From assembly GCA_005502915.1 (NCBI GenBank), contig SCMT01000007.1:119619-183618 (forward strand): 64,000 nt of DNA, given 5' to 3'. The translations under genes were made by a program, and so were the position numbers. Source of the stretch: Lysobacteraceae bacterium 2PB (GTDB taxonomy: Bacteria > Pseudomonadota > Gammaproteobacteria > Xanthomonadales > Xanthomonadaceae). This document shows, piece after piece, positions 44,702 through 53,348 of this stretch; positions within the stretch are counted from its first letter, which is position 1, and each line of letters starts with the position of its first letter. The notes below the pieces were generated by a model. It ran no database searches. It had not been told where the DNA came from and saw only the letters and a program-made list of their open reading frames with translations.

Positions 44702-45631
44702 TTACTCGCCCACCTCGACGTAGCGGTCGCCGTCGGTGTCGTCGGCATCCTGCGGGTCGTCGAGCACGACCTTGCAGGGCAGGGCCTTGAGCCGGGCCTG
44801 CACCTCGTCGCTGATGTAGTGGTGGCTCAGGTCGAGCGTGCCGAGACCGGCGATGTGCGGGCTGTCGCAGAGCGCCTGTGCGCCCTCATCGCCGATCGTG
44901 CCCATCGAGAGGTCCAGGGTATCGAGCTTGCCCAGCCATGGCTGGGCGGCCAGGTGCAGCGCGAGCGCGTCGCTGATCTGCGCGTTGCGCAGGCCGAGAT
45001 ACTGCAGGCGCGAAGCGTCGATGCCGACGAGCAGTTGCGCGTACAGCGCGAGCTCACCGTCGAAACCGTAGTTGTCGTCGCCGAGCCACAGTTCGAGGTG
45101 CGTGAGCGCGGGCATGCGCGAGGCAGCGATGGCCCTTGCGATCCCGCTGGGCAAGCCGCCGCATTCGATCGCCAGCAGCTGCAGTGCGTCATGCGAGAAC
45201 GGCGCCAGGGCCAGGCTGGTGCTGCCGCGGACGCGCAGCGACTGCAGCTGCGGGAAGGCGTCGAGCAGCGGGTTGTAGTCGGCCTGGATGATCCACGAGA
45301 TCTCGCAGTCTTCGTAGGTCATGTCGCCGACGAACAGATGGCGCAGCGCCGGCAGTTCGGCGCGACGCTCGATCAGGCCGTCGAGGAAGCCTTTCGGGCT
45401 TTCGTCGTGTGCCTCGCTCCAGGCGCCGATGACCAGGGTGTCGAGCGCGGCGGTATCGACCTGCGCAAGGAAGGCGTCGAGCAGGTCGCGCTGGCTTTCC
45501 TCGGAATCGTAGTCCTGCGTCAGCCGGTAGGCGGTGGTGCGCACCGAGGCCGGGTCGGCGATGGTGTCGCCCATGCGGAATTCGACGACGGGCTTGCCTT
45601 GGTGCTGCGCCTGGGTGTCGTTGACGGTCAT
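44702..45631 (-). CDS. STM4015 family leucine-rich-repeat protein
   Basis: First gene of the operon. The 309-residue protein has an acidic N-terminal domain followed by leucine-rich repeats of the ribonuclease-inhibitor kind, clearest in LDTLDLSMGTIGDEGAQAL and LGTLDLSHHYISDEVQARL (about residues 235-290), with earlier repeats around LQSLRVRGSTSLAL and LTHLELWLGDDNY. The tail is acidic and ends DRYVEVGE. No catalytic residues are recognised; it could be a scaffold, an adaptor or the substrate of the two radical enzymes and the ATP-grasp-like protein. The start at 45631 follows an AAGGA site; the longer frame upstream enters a non-coding gap. Confidence 0.8.
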   Translation of the reverse strand: MTVNDTQAQHQGKPVVEFRMGDTIADPASVRTTAYRLTQDYDSEESQRDLLDAFLAQVDTAALDTLVIGAWSEAHDESPKGFLDGLIERRAELPALRHLFVGDMTYEDCEISWIIQADYNPLLDAFPQLQSLRVRGSTSLALAPFSHDALQLLAIECGGLPSGIARAIAASRMPALTHLELWLGDDNYGFDGELALYAQLLVGIDASRLQYLGLRNAQISDALALHLAAQPWLGKLDTLDLSMGTIGDEGAQALCDSPHIAGLGTLDLSHHYISDEVQARLKALPCKVVLDDPQDADDTDGDRYVEVGE

Positions 45632-45685
45632 GCGGGATCCTTGTCTTGCGTCAGGTCGGGTGAAGGAAGGAATTGTCGGGTGCCC

Positions 45686-45706
45686 GCGTCTCGGGTCGCG
45701 AGACGC
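45686..45706. other. inverted repeat between FMN reductase gene and STM4015-type gene
   Basis: 8-bp arms (GCGTCTCG and CGAGACGC) around GGTCG. There is no T-run, so it is a weak terminator or regulatory hairpin in the leader of the STM401x operon. Confidence 0.4.
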
Positions 45707-45719
45707 ACGCGAGAAGATG

Positions 45720-46268
45720 TCAGCGTGCAGCGAATGCGGCGAAGCCGGCGATGAAGTCGGCCAGCGCACGCCGCGTGGCGTCGTCGGTGAGCTGGCCCTG
45801 CGCATCGAACAGGCCGCCGGCGCGCGACACCTGCAGGCGTCCGCCGGTCCAGTAACGCACCTTCAGCGTGCGCAGCACCGGTAGCCAGGCGTTCTGCGCG
45901 AGGAGCGTGCCGAAGCCGCCGGGCGAGGCGCCGATCACCGCGAACGGCCGGTCGCCGAACACGCGGCCGATGTCGTCCGACGGGCGCGACAGCCAGTCGA
46001 TCGCGTTCTTGAACACACCGGGGATGCCGTTGTTGTACTCGGGCGTGCACAGCAGCACCGCGTCGCTGTCGACGATGCGCTGTTTCAGCGTCGTCACCGC
46101 ATCGGGAATGCCTTCGCGCTGTTCCAGGTCGCCGTCGTACAGCGGAATGCCGTGCAGGGTCGCGACCTCGAGCGCGACGCCATCGCCCGCCTCCGCCTGG
46201 GCCGCGCGCAGCAGCGCGGTGTTGAACGAGCCGGCGCGCAGGCTGCCGGAAATGCCGAGGATCTTCAT
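45720..46268 (-). CDS. NAD(P)H-dependent FMN reductase
   Basis: A 182-residue flavodoxin-fold reductase. It begins MKILGISGSLRAGSFNTALL, the FMN phosphate loop of the family, then has LLCTPEYNNGIPGVFKNAIDWLSR, the diagnostic segment of NAD(P)H-dependent FMN/quinone reductases (chromate reductase ChrR, azoreductase-like). GASPGGFGTLLAQN completes the flavin site. It reduces flavins, quinones or metal oxyanions using NAD(P)H. It reads in the same direction as the dipeptidase gene upstream of it, 32 bases after that gene's stop, and is probably the end of that operon. Confidence 0.93.
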   Translation of the reverse strand: MKILGISGSLRAGSFNTALLRAAQAEAGDGVALEVATLHGIPLYDGDLEQREGIPDAVTTLKQRIVDSDAVLLCTPEYNNGIPGVFKNAIDWLSRPSDDIGRVFGDRPFAVIGASPGGFGTLLAQNAWLPVLRTLKVRYWTGGRLQVSRAGGLFDAQGQLTDDATRRALADFIAGFAAFAAR

Positions 46269-46300
46269 CACATGTCTCCTTGACGGTGTCGGGTTCGGAA

Positions 46301-47488
46301 TCAGCGTGACGCAGCGGCCTCGATGGCCGTCCACGCGCGCAGCAGGTTGCCGCCGAGGATCTTGCGGATGTCGGCATCGGAATACGTCCGCGCCTGCAGG
46401 CCGGCGACGAGGTTGGGGAAGTCGGCGACGGTCTTCAGGCCCTGCGGCAGTGCGCCGCCGACGCCGTCGAAATCCGAGCCGATCCCGATGTGGTCGATGC
46501 CGACGAGCTTGACGCCGTAGTCGATCTGGTCGAGTACCGCGTCGATGCCGACCGCCAGCGGTGGATGCGACTCGTCCCATTCGGTATCGAATTCGGCAAC
46601 CGTCTTCGTCGTGCGGCCGGCGGCGCGTTCGCGTTCGAACTCGGCGTAGGCGACGAAGTAGGCCTGGGTCTGCGCGGCGGAGGCCGGGTCGACGAAGGCG
46701 TTGCCGAACGGGATCTGGATCACGCCGCCCTTCGCAGCGATGGCCTTGGCCAGTTCGTCGCTCAGGTTGCGCTCGAAGCCGGGCGTGAAGTGGCGCAGCG
46801 CGGAGTGGCTGGCGATCACCGGCGCACGGCTGAGGTCGATGGCCTGCCGCGCGGCGGCGTCGGACAGATGCGAGACGTCGATCATCATGCCGAGCCGGTT
46901 CATCTCGGCGACGACCTCGCGGCCGAACGGGCTGAGGCCCTTCCAGCGCTTCTCGGCCGCGTAGGACGAATCGGCGATGCGATTGTTCGCGCTGTGCGCG
47001 AGGGTGATGTAGCGCACGCCGCGCTTGAAGAAGAAATCGAGGTTCTTCAGATCGTCGCCGATCGGCGCGCCGTTCTCCATGCCCATCGGCAGCAGCACGC
47101 GGTCCCCGGCACGCAGGCGGTCGACGTCGCGCGGCGAGTGCAGGATCGCGAACTTGTCCGGATGGCGCAGCGCCAGCGAGTCCACGGCGTCGATCATCCG
47201 GTTCGCGACGTTCCAGGCGCTGCCGTCGTCGTCCTGACCGGGCGAGGTGTAGATCGACATGAAGGCCACGTCGAGGCCGCCGGCGCGCGCCTTCGGATAA
47301 TCGAACTCGCCGGACTGCGCTTCGCCGAGATCCTTCCACTGCTTCATCAGCTCGGTCGGCGAATCGATGTGGGTATCGACGATCACCGCGTCCTGCGCGA
47401 GCCTGCGCGCGGCGGGTGTGGCCTCGCCGGCGTGGGCGACGGGAAGGAACGCCAGGACGAGGGTGGTGGACAGCAGGATCGTGCGCAT
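46301..47488 (-). CDS. membrane dipeptidase (M19 family)
   Basis: A 395-residue exported zinc dipeptidase of MEROPS family M19 (renal dipeptidase type). The signal peptide is MRTILLSTTLVLAFLPVAHA. The mature protein starts with VIVDTHIDSPTELMKQW, where DTHID gives the first zinc ligands. GMENGAPIGDD is the conserved bridging region, and MMIDVSHLSDAAARQAID plus VIASHSALRHF carry further His ligands. HIGIGSDFDGVGG is typical of the family near the C-terminus. It cleaves dipeptides, often those with D-residues at the C-terminal position. The start at 47488 is set by the signal peptide; the longer frame has no sense. It lies 20 bases downstream of hutI on the same strand. Confidence 0.93.
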   Translation of the reverse strand: MRTILLSTTLVLAFLPVAHAGEATPAARRLAQDAVIVDTHIDSPTELMKQWKDLGEAQSGEFDYPKARAGGLDVAFMSIYTSPGQDDDGSAWNVANRMIDAVDSLALRHPDKFAILHSPRDVDRLRAGDRVLLPMGMENGAPIGDDLKNLDFFFKRGVRYITLAHSANNRIADSSYAAEKRWKGLSPFGREVVAEMNRLGMMIDVSHLSDAAARQAIDLSRAPVIASHSALRHFTPGFERNLSDELAKAIAAKGGVIQIPFGNAFVDPASAAQTQAYFVAYAEFERERAAGRTTKTVAEFDTEWDESHPPLAVGIDAVLDQIDYGVKLVGIDHIGIGSDFDGVGGALPQGLKTVADFPNLVAGLQARTYSDADIRKILGGNLLRAWTAIEAAASR

Positions 47489-47508
47489 CGCGTGGGCTCC
47501 GTGCGGGA

Positions 47509-48741
47509 TCAGTTCGAGGAGGAAACGGCGCGGCCGCCGACGAAGGTGCCGCGCGCGAGGTCGCCGCCGAGCCAGTAGCACAGCTCGGCGGGGCGACGGA
47601 TGTTCCACAGCGCGAAGTCCGCGCGCAGGCCGACGCGCAGCACGCCGCGATCGTGCAGGCCCAGCGCGCGCGCGGCGTGTTCGGTCGCGCCGCGCAGCGC
47701 CTCTTCGGGCGTGAGCCGGAAATGCGTGCAGGCCAGCGACATCGCTTCGCGCAGCGACAGCACCGGCGCGGTGCCCGGATTGCAGTCGGTGGCCACGGCC
47801 ATGGGTACGCCGTGCTCGCGGAACGCAGCCAGCGGCGGCAGCTTCGTTTCGCGCAGGCAGTGGAAGGCGCCGGGCAGCAGCACCGCGACCGTGCCGGATG
47901 CGGCCATCGCGCGCACCGCGTCCTCGTTCGTGTATTCGACATGGTCGGCGGACAGCCCGCCGAATTCCGCCGTGAGCGCGGCGCCGCCGAGGTCGCTGAG
48001 CTGGTCGGCGTGCAGCTTGACCGGCAGGCCCAGCGCGCGTGCGGCCTCGAACACGCGACGCGTCTGCGCGGGCGTGAAGCCGATCCCTTCGCAGAACGCG
48101 TCGACGGCATCGACCAGGCCTTCGCCGTGCAGTTGCGGCAGCCAGTCGACCACGGCCTCGATGTAGTCGTCGGCGCGGCCGGAGAATTCCGGCGGCAATG
48201 CATGCGCGCCCAGATAGGTGGTACGCACCGTGATGCCGAGCGTCTCGCCGATGCGGCGCGCGACGCGCAGCATCTTGCGCTCGTTCTCGGCGTCCAGGCC
48301 GTAGCCGGACTTGATCTCCAGCGTGGACACGCCGTCGCGGAGCAGTGCCGCCGCGCGCGGCAGTGATTGCGCGAGCAGTTCGTCCTCGCTCGCGGCGCGC
48401 ACCGCACGCACGGTCGAGAGGATGCCGCCGCCGGCACGCGCGATCTCCTCGTAGCTCGCGCCCTGCAGGCGCAGCTCGAATTCGTGGGCGCGATCGCCGG
48501 CGAAGACGACATGCGTGTGGCAGTCGACCAGCGCAGGCGTGACCCAGCCGCCGTCGGTCTCGATCACCTCGCCGGCCATGGCTTCGGCATCGGCGGGCAA
48601 TGCGGAACGCGGACCGACGTAGGTCAGCACGCCGTCGCGCCAGCCAAGCGCGCCATCCTCGATGACGCCGTAATCCGCCCCGTCGAGCGTGGCGAGGTGG
48701 GCGCCGAGGAGGAGGCCGTCGAAGGATGTGGAGATGTTCAT
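47509..48741 (-). CDS. hutI: imidazolonepropionase
   Basis: It opens 4-imidazolone-5-propionate to N-formimino-L-glutamate, the third step of histidine use. The 410-residue amidohydrolase has the zinc motif [17 protein letters not shown] (about residues 73-89), [15 protein letters not shown] (about 104-118), [20 protein letters not shown] and [11 protein letters not shown], all standard for HutI. It is followed by the dipeptidase and FMN reductase genes on the same strand, while hutF is nearby on the other strand. The other hut genes (hutH, hutU, hutG) are not in the window. Cytoplasmic. Confidence 0.96.
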   Translation of the reverse strand: MNISTSFDGLLLGAHLATLDGADYGVIEDGALGWRDGVLTYVGPRSALPADAEAMAGEVIETDGGWVTPALVDCHTHVVFAGDRAHEFELRLQGASYEEIARAGGGILSTVRAVRAASEDELLAQSLPRAAALLRDGVSTLEIKSGYGLDAENERKMLRVARRIGETLGITVRTTYLGAHALPPEFSGRADDYIEAVVDWLPQLHGEGLVDAVDAFCEGIGFTPAQTRRVFEAARALGLPVKLHADQLSDLGGAALTAEFGGLSADHVEYTNEDAVRAMAASGTVAVLLPGAFHCLRETKLPPLAAFREHGVPMAVATDCNPGTAPVLSLREAMSLACTHFRLTPEEALRGATEHAARALGLHDRGVLRVGLRADFALWNIRRPAELCYWLGGDLARGTFVGGRAVSSSN

Positions 48742-48795
48742 GGGTGAGGTGTTGTATCCGGTGTGGTGCCGTCAGGCAGCGTGCGCGCTATAGCT

Positions 48796-48913
48796 CCCTC
48801 TCCCCCGCAGGCGGGGGAGAGGGTTGGGGTGAGGGGGATGCAGGCGGTCATCAGCAAAGCCCCCCTCACCCGCGCCTGCGGCGCGACCTCTCCCCCGCGT
48901 GCGGGGGAGAGGT
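48796..48913. repeat. pair of GC palindromes (CCTCTCCCCCGC type)
   Basis: Perfect palindromes at 48796-48823 (13-bp arms, AG centre) and 48886-48913 (13-bp arms, GT centre). The inner flanks GGTTGGGGTGAGGGGG and CCCCCTCACC complement one another, so the block folds as a large cruciform-like unit. Same family as 3740-3838 and 56150-56245. Confidence 0.88.
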
Positions 48914-48937
48914 GAGAGCAGGCGGAGTCGGTGTCGT

Positions 48938-50110
48938 TCACCGCACCGCACCGTTCGCGCGCAATGCATGCGCATCGAACCCCTGCGCCGCGCAGATCGC
49001 GTCGGTGTGCTCGCCGAGGTGCGGCGGGCGCTGGGGATCGGTCATCGGTGAGGCGCTCATGCGCAGCGGGCTGGCGACCATCGGCACGCCCTCGGCTTCG
49101 ATGCGCAGGCCGCGCGCGGTGGCGAGCTCGCCGTGCAGGGCGTCGCGGACCGAATTCACCGGCGCGGCGGGAATGCCGGCGGCCTCGAAGCGCGCCAGCC
49201 AGGCGGCGACGCTGTCGGCGGCGAACAGGCGTTCGAGTTCCGGAATCAGCCAGTCGCGATGCTGCACGCGCGCCGCGTTCGTGGCGCAGCGCGGATCGTC
49301 GACCCAGCGCGGTCGCGCCAGCAGCAGGCACAGCCGCTGCCACAGCGCGTCGCTGCCGCAGGCCAGTGCGAACGCGCCGTCGGCGGCGTCGAAGGTCTGG
49401 TAGGGCACGATGCTGGCGTGCGCGTTGCCGTAGCGCTGCGCATCCTGACCGGTGAACAGCACGCTGCTCGCCACGTTCGCCAGCGCCTGCACCTGCACGT
49501 CGAACAGGCTCAGTTCGATGCGCTGACCTTCGCCGGTGACGCTGCGCTGGTGCAGGGCGGCGAGGATCGCGATGGTCGCGTTCAGGCCGGTCGTGATGTC
49601 CACCGAGGCCACGCCGACCTTGCTCGCCGGGCCCTCGGCGGGACCGGTGATCGACATCAGCCCGGATTCGGCCTGCACCGCGAAGTCGTAGCCGGGCCGG
49701 AGCGCGCCGGGGCCGCTGCGGCCATAGCCCGAGATCGCGCAGAGGATCAGGCGCGGGTTCAGCGCGCGCAGCTTGGCCTCGTCCAGCCCCAGCGACTCGG
49801 CGACGCCGGTGCGGAAGTTCTCGATCAGTACGTCGGCGTCGCGGATCAGCGCCTCCAGCAGCGGACGCGCATCGGGGTGGCGCAGGTCCATCGCGATCGA
49901 ACGCTTGCCGCGGTTGCAACTGGCGAAATAGGCCGACAGCCGGGCCTCGCCCTCGCCGAGGAAGGGTGGACCGTACCCCCGCGTGTCGTCGCCTTCCAGC
50001 GGCTCGATCTTGATCACCTCGGCGCCGAGGTCGGCCAGGGTCATCCCGCACCAGGGCCCGGCGAGCACGCGGGCGAGTTCGAGGACCTTGAGGCCGGAGA
50101 GAGCGGACAT
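48938..50110 (-). CDS. CaiB/BaiF family CoA-transferase
   Basis: A 390-residue family III CoA-transferase, which moves CoA between carboxylic acids. It begins LSGLKVLELARVLAGPWCGM and LADLGAEVIKIEP, the family N-terminus. NRGKRSIAMDLRHPD (about residues 66-80) and the loop ISGYGRSGPGALRPGYDFAVQAESG carry the region of the catalytic Asp (in GYDF). The C-terminal IPAAPVNSVRDAL is also conserved. Acyl substrates cannot be assigned. It lies between hutI and hutF but has no obvious link to histidine breakdown. It ends close to a repeat block and is divergent from hutF. Confidence 0.92.
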   Translation of the reverse strand: MSALSGLKVLELARVLAGPWCGMTLADLGAEVIKIEPLEGDDTRGYGPPFLGEGEARLSAYFASCNRGKRSIAMDLRHPDARPLLEALIRDADVLIENFRTGVAESLGLDEAKLRALNPRLILCAISGYGRSGPGALRPGYDFAVQAESGLMSITGPAEGPASKVGVASVDITTGLNATIAILAALHQRSVTGEGQRIELSLFDVQVQALANVASSVLFTGQDAQRYGNAHASIVPYQTFDAADGAFALACGSDALWQRLCLLLARPRWVDDPRCATNAARVQHRDWLIPELERLFAADSVAAWLARFEAAGIPAAPVNSVRDALHGELATARGLRIEAEGVPMVASPLRMSASPMTDPQRPPHLGEHTDAICAAQGFDAHALRANGAVR

Positions 50111-50217
50111 GGCGGCAGGCGTGCGGGGGAGGTGGTGAGTGTAGCGGGCGGAGATGGCGGACGTGGCTGTGGCGAGGGAGGGTTGGGGTGTGGGCAGCCC
50201 GATGCGACAATCCGCCG

Positions 50218-51462
50218 ATGACTTCGCAGATCACCCCCGTCGACGGCCGCTGGCAGCTGCCGGGCATCGTCAACCAGCATTCGCATGCCTTCCAGCGCGC
50301 CATGGCCGGCCTGGCCGAGCGCATGACGAACCCCACGGATTCCTTCTGGACCTGGCGCGAGACCATGTACCGCATGGCCGCGCGTTTCGATCCCGACCAG
50401 CTCCACGCCGTCGCCTCGCAGCTATATGCCGAGATGCTGGAAGCCGGCTACACCACGGTCTGCGAGTTCCACTACCTGCACCACGCGCCGGACGGCCGGC
50501 CCTACGACGATCCGGCGACGATGTCCCGCGCGCTGATCGCCGCCGCGCGCGACACCGGCATCCGCCTGACCCTGCTGCCGGTGCTGTACATGACCGGCGG
50601 CTTCGACGCCCGCCCGCTCAACGAACGCCAGCGCCGCTTCGGCCACACCGTCGATGCCTATCTGAAGCTGTTCGACACCCTGCATCGCGAGCAGGACGAC
50701 ACCCTCCGCGTCGGCTGCGCTCTGCACAGCCTGCGCGCTGTGCAGCCGGACGCGATGGCGGCCGTGCTCGCCGCGTTGCCCCGTGATGCGCGCATCCATA
50801 TCCACATCGCCGAGCAGATCGGCGAAGTGCAGGACTGCCTGGCCATCCGCGGCGACCGCCCGGTGCGCTGGCTGCTGAACCATGTCGACGTGGACGCCCG
50901 CTGGACCCTGGTCCACGCCACCCACCTCGACACCGACGAAGTGGTCCGCGTCGCCGACAGCGGCGCCAACGTCGCGATCTGCACGACCACCGAAGCCAAC
51001 CTCGGCGACGGCCTGTTCCCGGTGCGCGACTATTTCGACGCCGGCGGTGCCTGGGGCGTCGGCTCCGACTCGCACATCTCGGTGTCGCCGGTCGAGGAAC
51101 TGCGCTGGCTCGAATACGGCCAGCGCCTGATCACGAAGCACCGCAACATCGTCGCCACCGAGGTCATGCCCAGCGTCGGCGACGTGCTGCTCGCCGGCGT
51201 CCGCGCCAGCGCCGAGCGCAGCTGCGGCTTCGCCGACGCGGTGCTGGCGACCGACCGCATCACCCTCGACGGCGACGCCCCGCACCTCGTCGGCGCGACG
51301 CCGGCCGACATCGCCGACCGCTGGCTGTTCAGCGGCAACCGCAACCTCGTCGACCGCGTCGAAGTCGCCGGCCGCGAGGTCGTGCGCGGCGGCCGTCATG
51401 TCGACCGCGAGGCGATCGCGGCGCGGTATGCCGTCGCGCTGAAGGCGCTGTTGGCGGGTTGA
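50218..51462 (+). CDS. hutF: formimidoylglutamate deiminase
   Basis: It removes ammonia from N-formimino-L-glutamate to give N-formyl-L-glutamate, the branch of histidine use found in pseudomonads and xanthomonads. The 414-residue amidohydrolase has the metal motif IVNQHSHAFQRAMAGLAERM near the N-terminus, LRVGCALHSLRAV, IHIHIAEQIGEVQDC, and SDSHISVSPVEELRWLEYGQ. It is shorter than the roughly 450-residue enzymes I know because the N-terminal beta-sandwich strands that normally precede the HSHAF motif are reduced to about 19 residues. No upstream start restores them. hutI lies about 1.5 kb away on the other strand. Confidence 0.9.
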   Translation: MTSQITPVDGRWQLPGIVNQHSHAFQRAMAGLAERMTNPTDSFWTWRETMYRMAARFDPDQLHAVASQLYAEMLEAGYTTVCEFHYLHHAPDGRPYDDPATMSRALIAAARDTGIRLTLLPVLYMTGGFDARPLNERQRRFGHTVDAYLKLFDTLHREQDDTLRVGCALHSLRAVQPDAMAAVLAALPRDARIHIHIAEQIGEVQDCLAIRGDRPVRWLLNHVDVDARWTLVHATHLDTDEVVRVADSGANVAICTTTEANLGDGLFPVRDYFDAGGAWGVGSDSHISVSPVEELRWLEYGQRLITKHRNIVATEVMPSVGDVLLAGVRASAERSCGFADAVLATDRITLDGDAPHLVGATPADIADRWLFSGNRNLVDRVEVAGREVVRGGRHVDREAIAARYAVALKALLAG

Positions 51463-51659
51463 TCCGCAGCCGGACGCCTCTTTCCTGATTGCAGCGAGCG
51501 GGCGCCATCTGCGGGCCGTCCCGGCGTGGACGCGCGTCGCGGCGCCGCGATTCCACAGGTTCATCGCCGGAAATCCCGGTTTCGTCGCAAACCCCGGCAG
51601 GGCGGGACGGTGGAGGGCAGGCTGGCATCCTGTCGAAACCGGAAGTCGAGAAGATCCCC

Positions 51660-51986
51660 ATGGCCGTCGCCGCCTATCCCGCCGTGCTCTGCACCGCCCT
51701 GTTCGCGCTGCTGTCCGTCTCCTCTCCCGTCGCCGGCTCTGCCGCACCAGCGCAGGCCTCCGAAGCGACCGCCCTGGTCGATGCCGATGCCAGCCTCGAT
51801 GGACGCTGGGGGCGCGCGTCCGGCAACATCGCCCTGCGTGCGGCCCGGCCGTTTGCCACCTGGCAGGCCGATGTCGCGGTGCTGGGCCTCCGCGCCGGGG
51901 TCGCCCACGACGGCTCAGGTCTTCGCGCGGACTTCGATGCCAACGGCCTGGTCGCCTCGCTCGCCCGCAGCCTGATGCCGCGTTGA
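51660..51986 (+). CDS. small exported protein of unknown function
   Basis: From the ATG at 51660 it encodes 108 residues. There is a signal peptide (LCTALFALLSVSSPVAGSAAPAQA), then a short mature part with RWGRASGNIALRAARP and WQADVAVLGLRAGVAHDG, suggesting a few beta strands. It ends ASLARSLMPR. There are no cysteines and no recognised family. No strong binding site is visible, and the sequence could be over-read, so confidence is moderate. It stands between hutF and the LytS gene in the same direction. Confidence 0.4.
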   Translation: MAVAAYPAVLCTALFALLSVSSPVAGSAAPAQASEATALVDADASLDGRWGRASGNIALRAARPFATWQADVAVLGLRAGVAHDGSGLRADFDANGLVASLARSLMPR

Positions 51987-52073
51987 CCGTTCGCCAACGC
52001 CCGCCTGCATGCCGGGCGTCGCGCATCCCCCATCTTCCCGTTTCACTGCACGCGCTTTCCTCCAGGATTCCCG

Positions 52074-53348
52074 ATGACCGCAAGCCCCGCGCCGCACGCT
52101 TCCGCAACCGCCCGGGCCGCGACGCCGCCCTCGATGAGCGAGCTGCCCTGGGTCGCCGACATCTGGCCGCTGCGCTATCGGCGCTACCCGGTGTTCTCGT
52201 GGTCCTGGATGTGGCGCCGCTCGATCCTGTGGGGCCTTGTGCTCGTCGGCTGGGCCCTGTTCACCGGCATGAGCTACATCCTGCTCAGCCGCAAGGTCGA
52301 GGTGGCGCGCGATGCGATCGTGCTCAGCTTCGTGTCGCTGATGGCCGCGCACTCCATCGCGCCGCTGCTCGCGACGCTGGTGCGGACGCGCTGGCAGTCC
52401 TCGCCGTACGTGAATCGATACGTCGTGGCCGCTGTCCTGGTGGGCTTCCTTGCGGCGATGGCCATCCATGAAGTCGCCTACTACCAGAAAGAGCTGCTCC
52501 TGAAGTCCACGTCCCTGGCCTGGGTCACCAAGGCGCATCGCGAGGCGACGGGCTGGGTCGTCGCGTTCAACATGACGTTCAAGTACGGCATGTTCCTGGC
52601 GATCTTCTACCTGATGGGGGGCGGTCATGCGTTGTGGTCCTATTTCCGCTACCAGCGTCGCTGGAAGGAATACCAGCGCCAGCAGGAACTCGAAGCCCTG
52701 CAGGCGCAGAAGCAGGAATCCGAATTGCGCCTCGGTCTGTTGCAGGCCCAGGTGGAGCCGCACTTCCTGTTCAACACGCTGGCGGTGGTACGCGCGCTGG
52801 TGCGTACCGATGCGACGCGGGCGGAAGCGACCCTGGATGCCCTGGTCGACTACCTGCGCGCGACCATTCCGAAGCTGCGCGACGGCGAGCGGCAGCTGCA
52901 TTCCACGCTCGGCCAGCAGATCGACCTGTGCGCGAGCTACCTCGAACTGATGCGCCTGCGCAGCGACGGGCGCATGACGCATGCGCTCGACGTCGATCCC
53001 GCGCTGCGCGCGCTGCCGTTTCCGCCGATGCTGCTGATCACGCTGGTGGAGAACGCGATCAAGCACGGCCTCGAACCCAAGCGCGGCGCCGGCAAGGTCA
53101 CCATCGCTGCCGAACGCGACGGCGCCCGCCTGCGCGTCGCGGTGATCGACGATGGCGTCGGCCTGCAGCCGGGGCTGGGCGGCGGCCTGGGCCTGGACAA
53201 CGTGCGTTCGCAGCTGGATGCGCTGTATGCGCACCGCGCTTCGTTCGACCTGCGCAGTGCGCCGACCGGCGGCGCCCGCGCGCAGATCGAGGTCCCTCTG
53301 GACGACGGTCTGTCGGACGGCAGGCCGCTGGACGAGGTGGCCGCATGA
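52074..53348 (+). CDS. LytS/YpdA-type sensor histidine kinase
   Basis: A 424-residue membrane sensor kinase of the His_kinase (LytS) class. Four hydrophobic segments lie between about residues 50 and 190 (SILWGLVLVGWALFTGMSYI; LSFVSLMAAHSIAPLLATL; YVVAAVLVGFLAAMAIHEV; FKYGMFLAIFYLMGGG). A coiled-coil follows (QELEALQAQKQESELRLGLL). The phosphorylated His is in QAQVEPHFLFNTLAVV (about residue 228). The ATPase part has LVENAIKHGLEP and DDGVGLQPGLGGGLGLDNV. It passes the phosphate to the LytTR regulator encoded next, whose start overlaps its stop as ATGA. The input signal is unknown; the family usually senses peptides, membrane potential or pyruvate. Confidence 0.93.
   Translation: MTASPAPHASATARAATPPSMSELPWVADIWPLRYRRYPVFSWSWMWRRSILWGLVLVGWALFTGMSYILLSRKVEVARDAIVLSFVSLMAAHSIAPLLATLVRTRWQSSPYVNRYVVAAVLVGFLAAMAIHEVAYYQKELLLKSTSLAWVTKAHREATGWVVAFNMTFKYGMFLAIFYLMGGGHALWSYFRYQRRWKEYQRQQELEALQAQKQESELRLGLLQAQVEPHFLFNTLAVVRALVRTDATRAEATLDALVDYLRATIPKLRDGERQLHSTLGQQIDLCASYLELMRLRSDGRMTHALDVDPALRALPFPPMLLITLVENAIKHGLEPKRGAGKVTIAAERDGARLRVAVIDDGVGLQPGLGGGLGLDNVRSQLDALYAHRASFDLRSAPTGGARAQIEVPLDDGLSDGRPLDEVAA

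Noticed and set aside
40344..45719. Short precursor peptide gene for a RiPP pathway near the radical SAM genes
   Set aside because: I looked in the gaps at both ends of the operon and saw no small ORF with a binding site and a Cys/Ser/Gly-rich core, so no precursor is claimed.
45632..45805. Extended start of the LRR protein
   Set aside because: The added 58 residues are Arg/Ser/Pro-rich, lie in the intergenic hairpin region and the adjoining gene, and the internal ATG has a good binding site.
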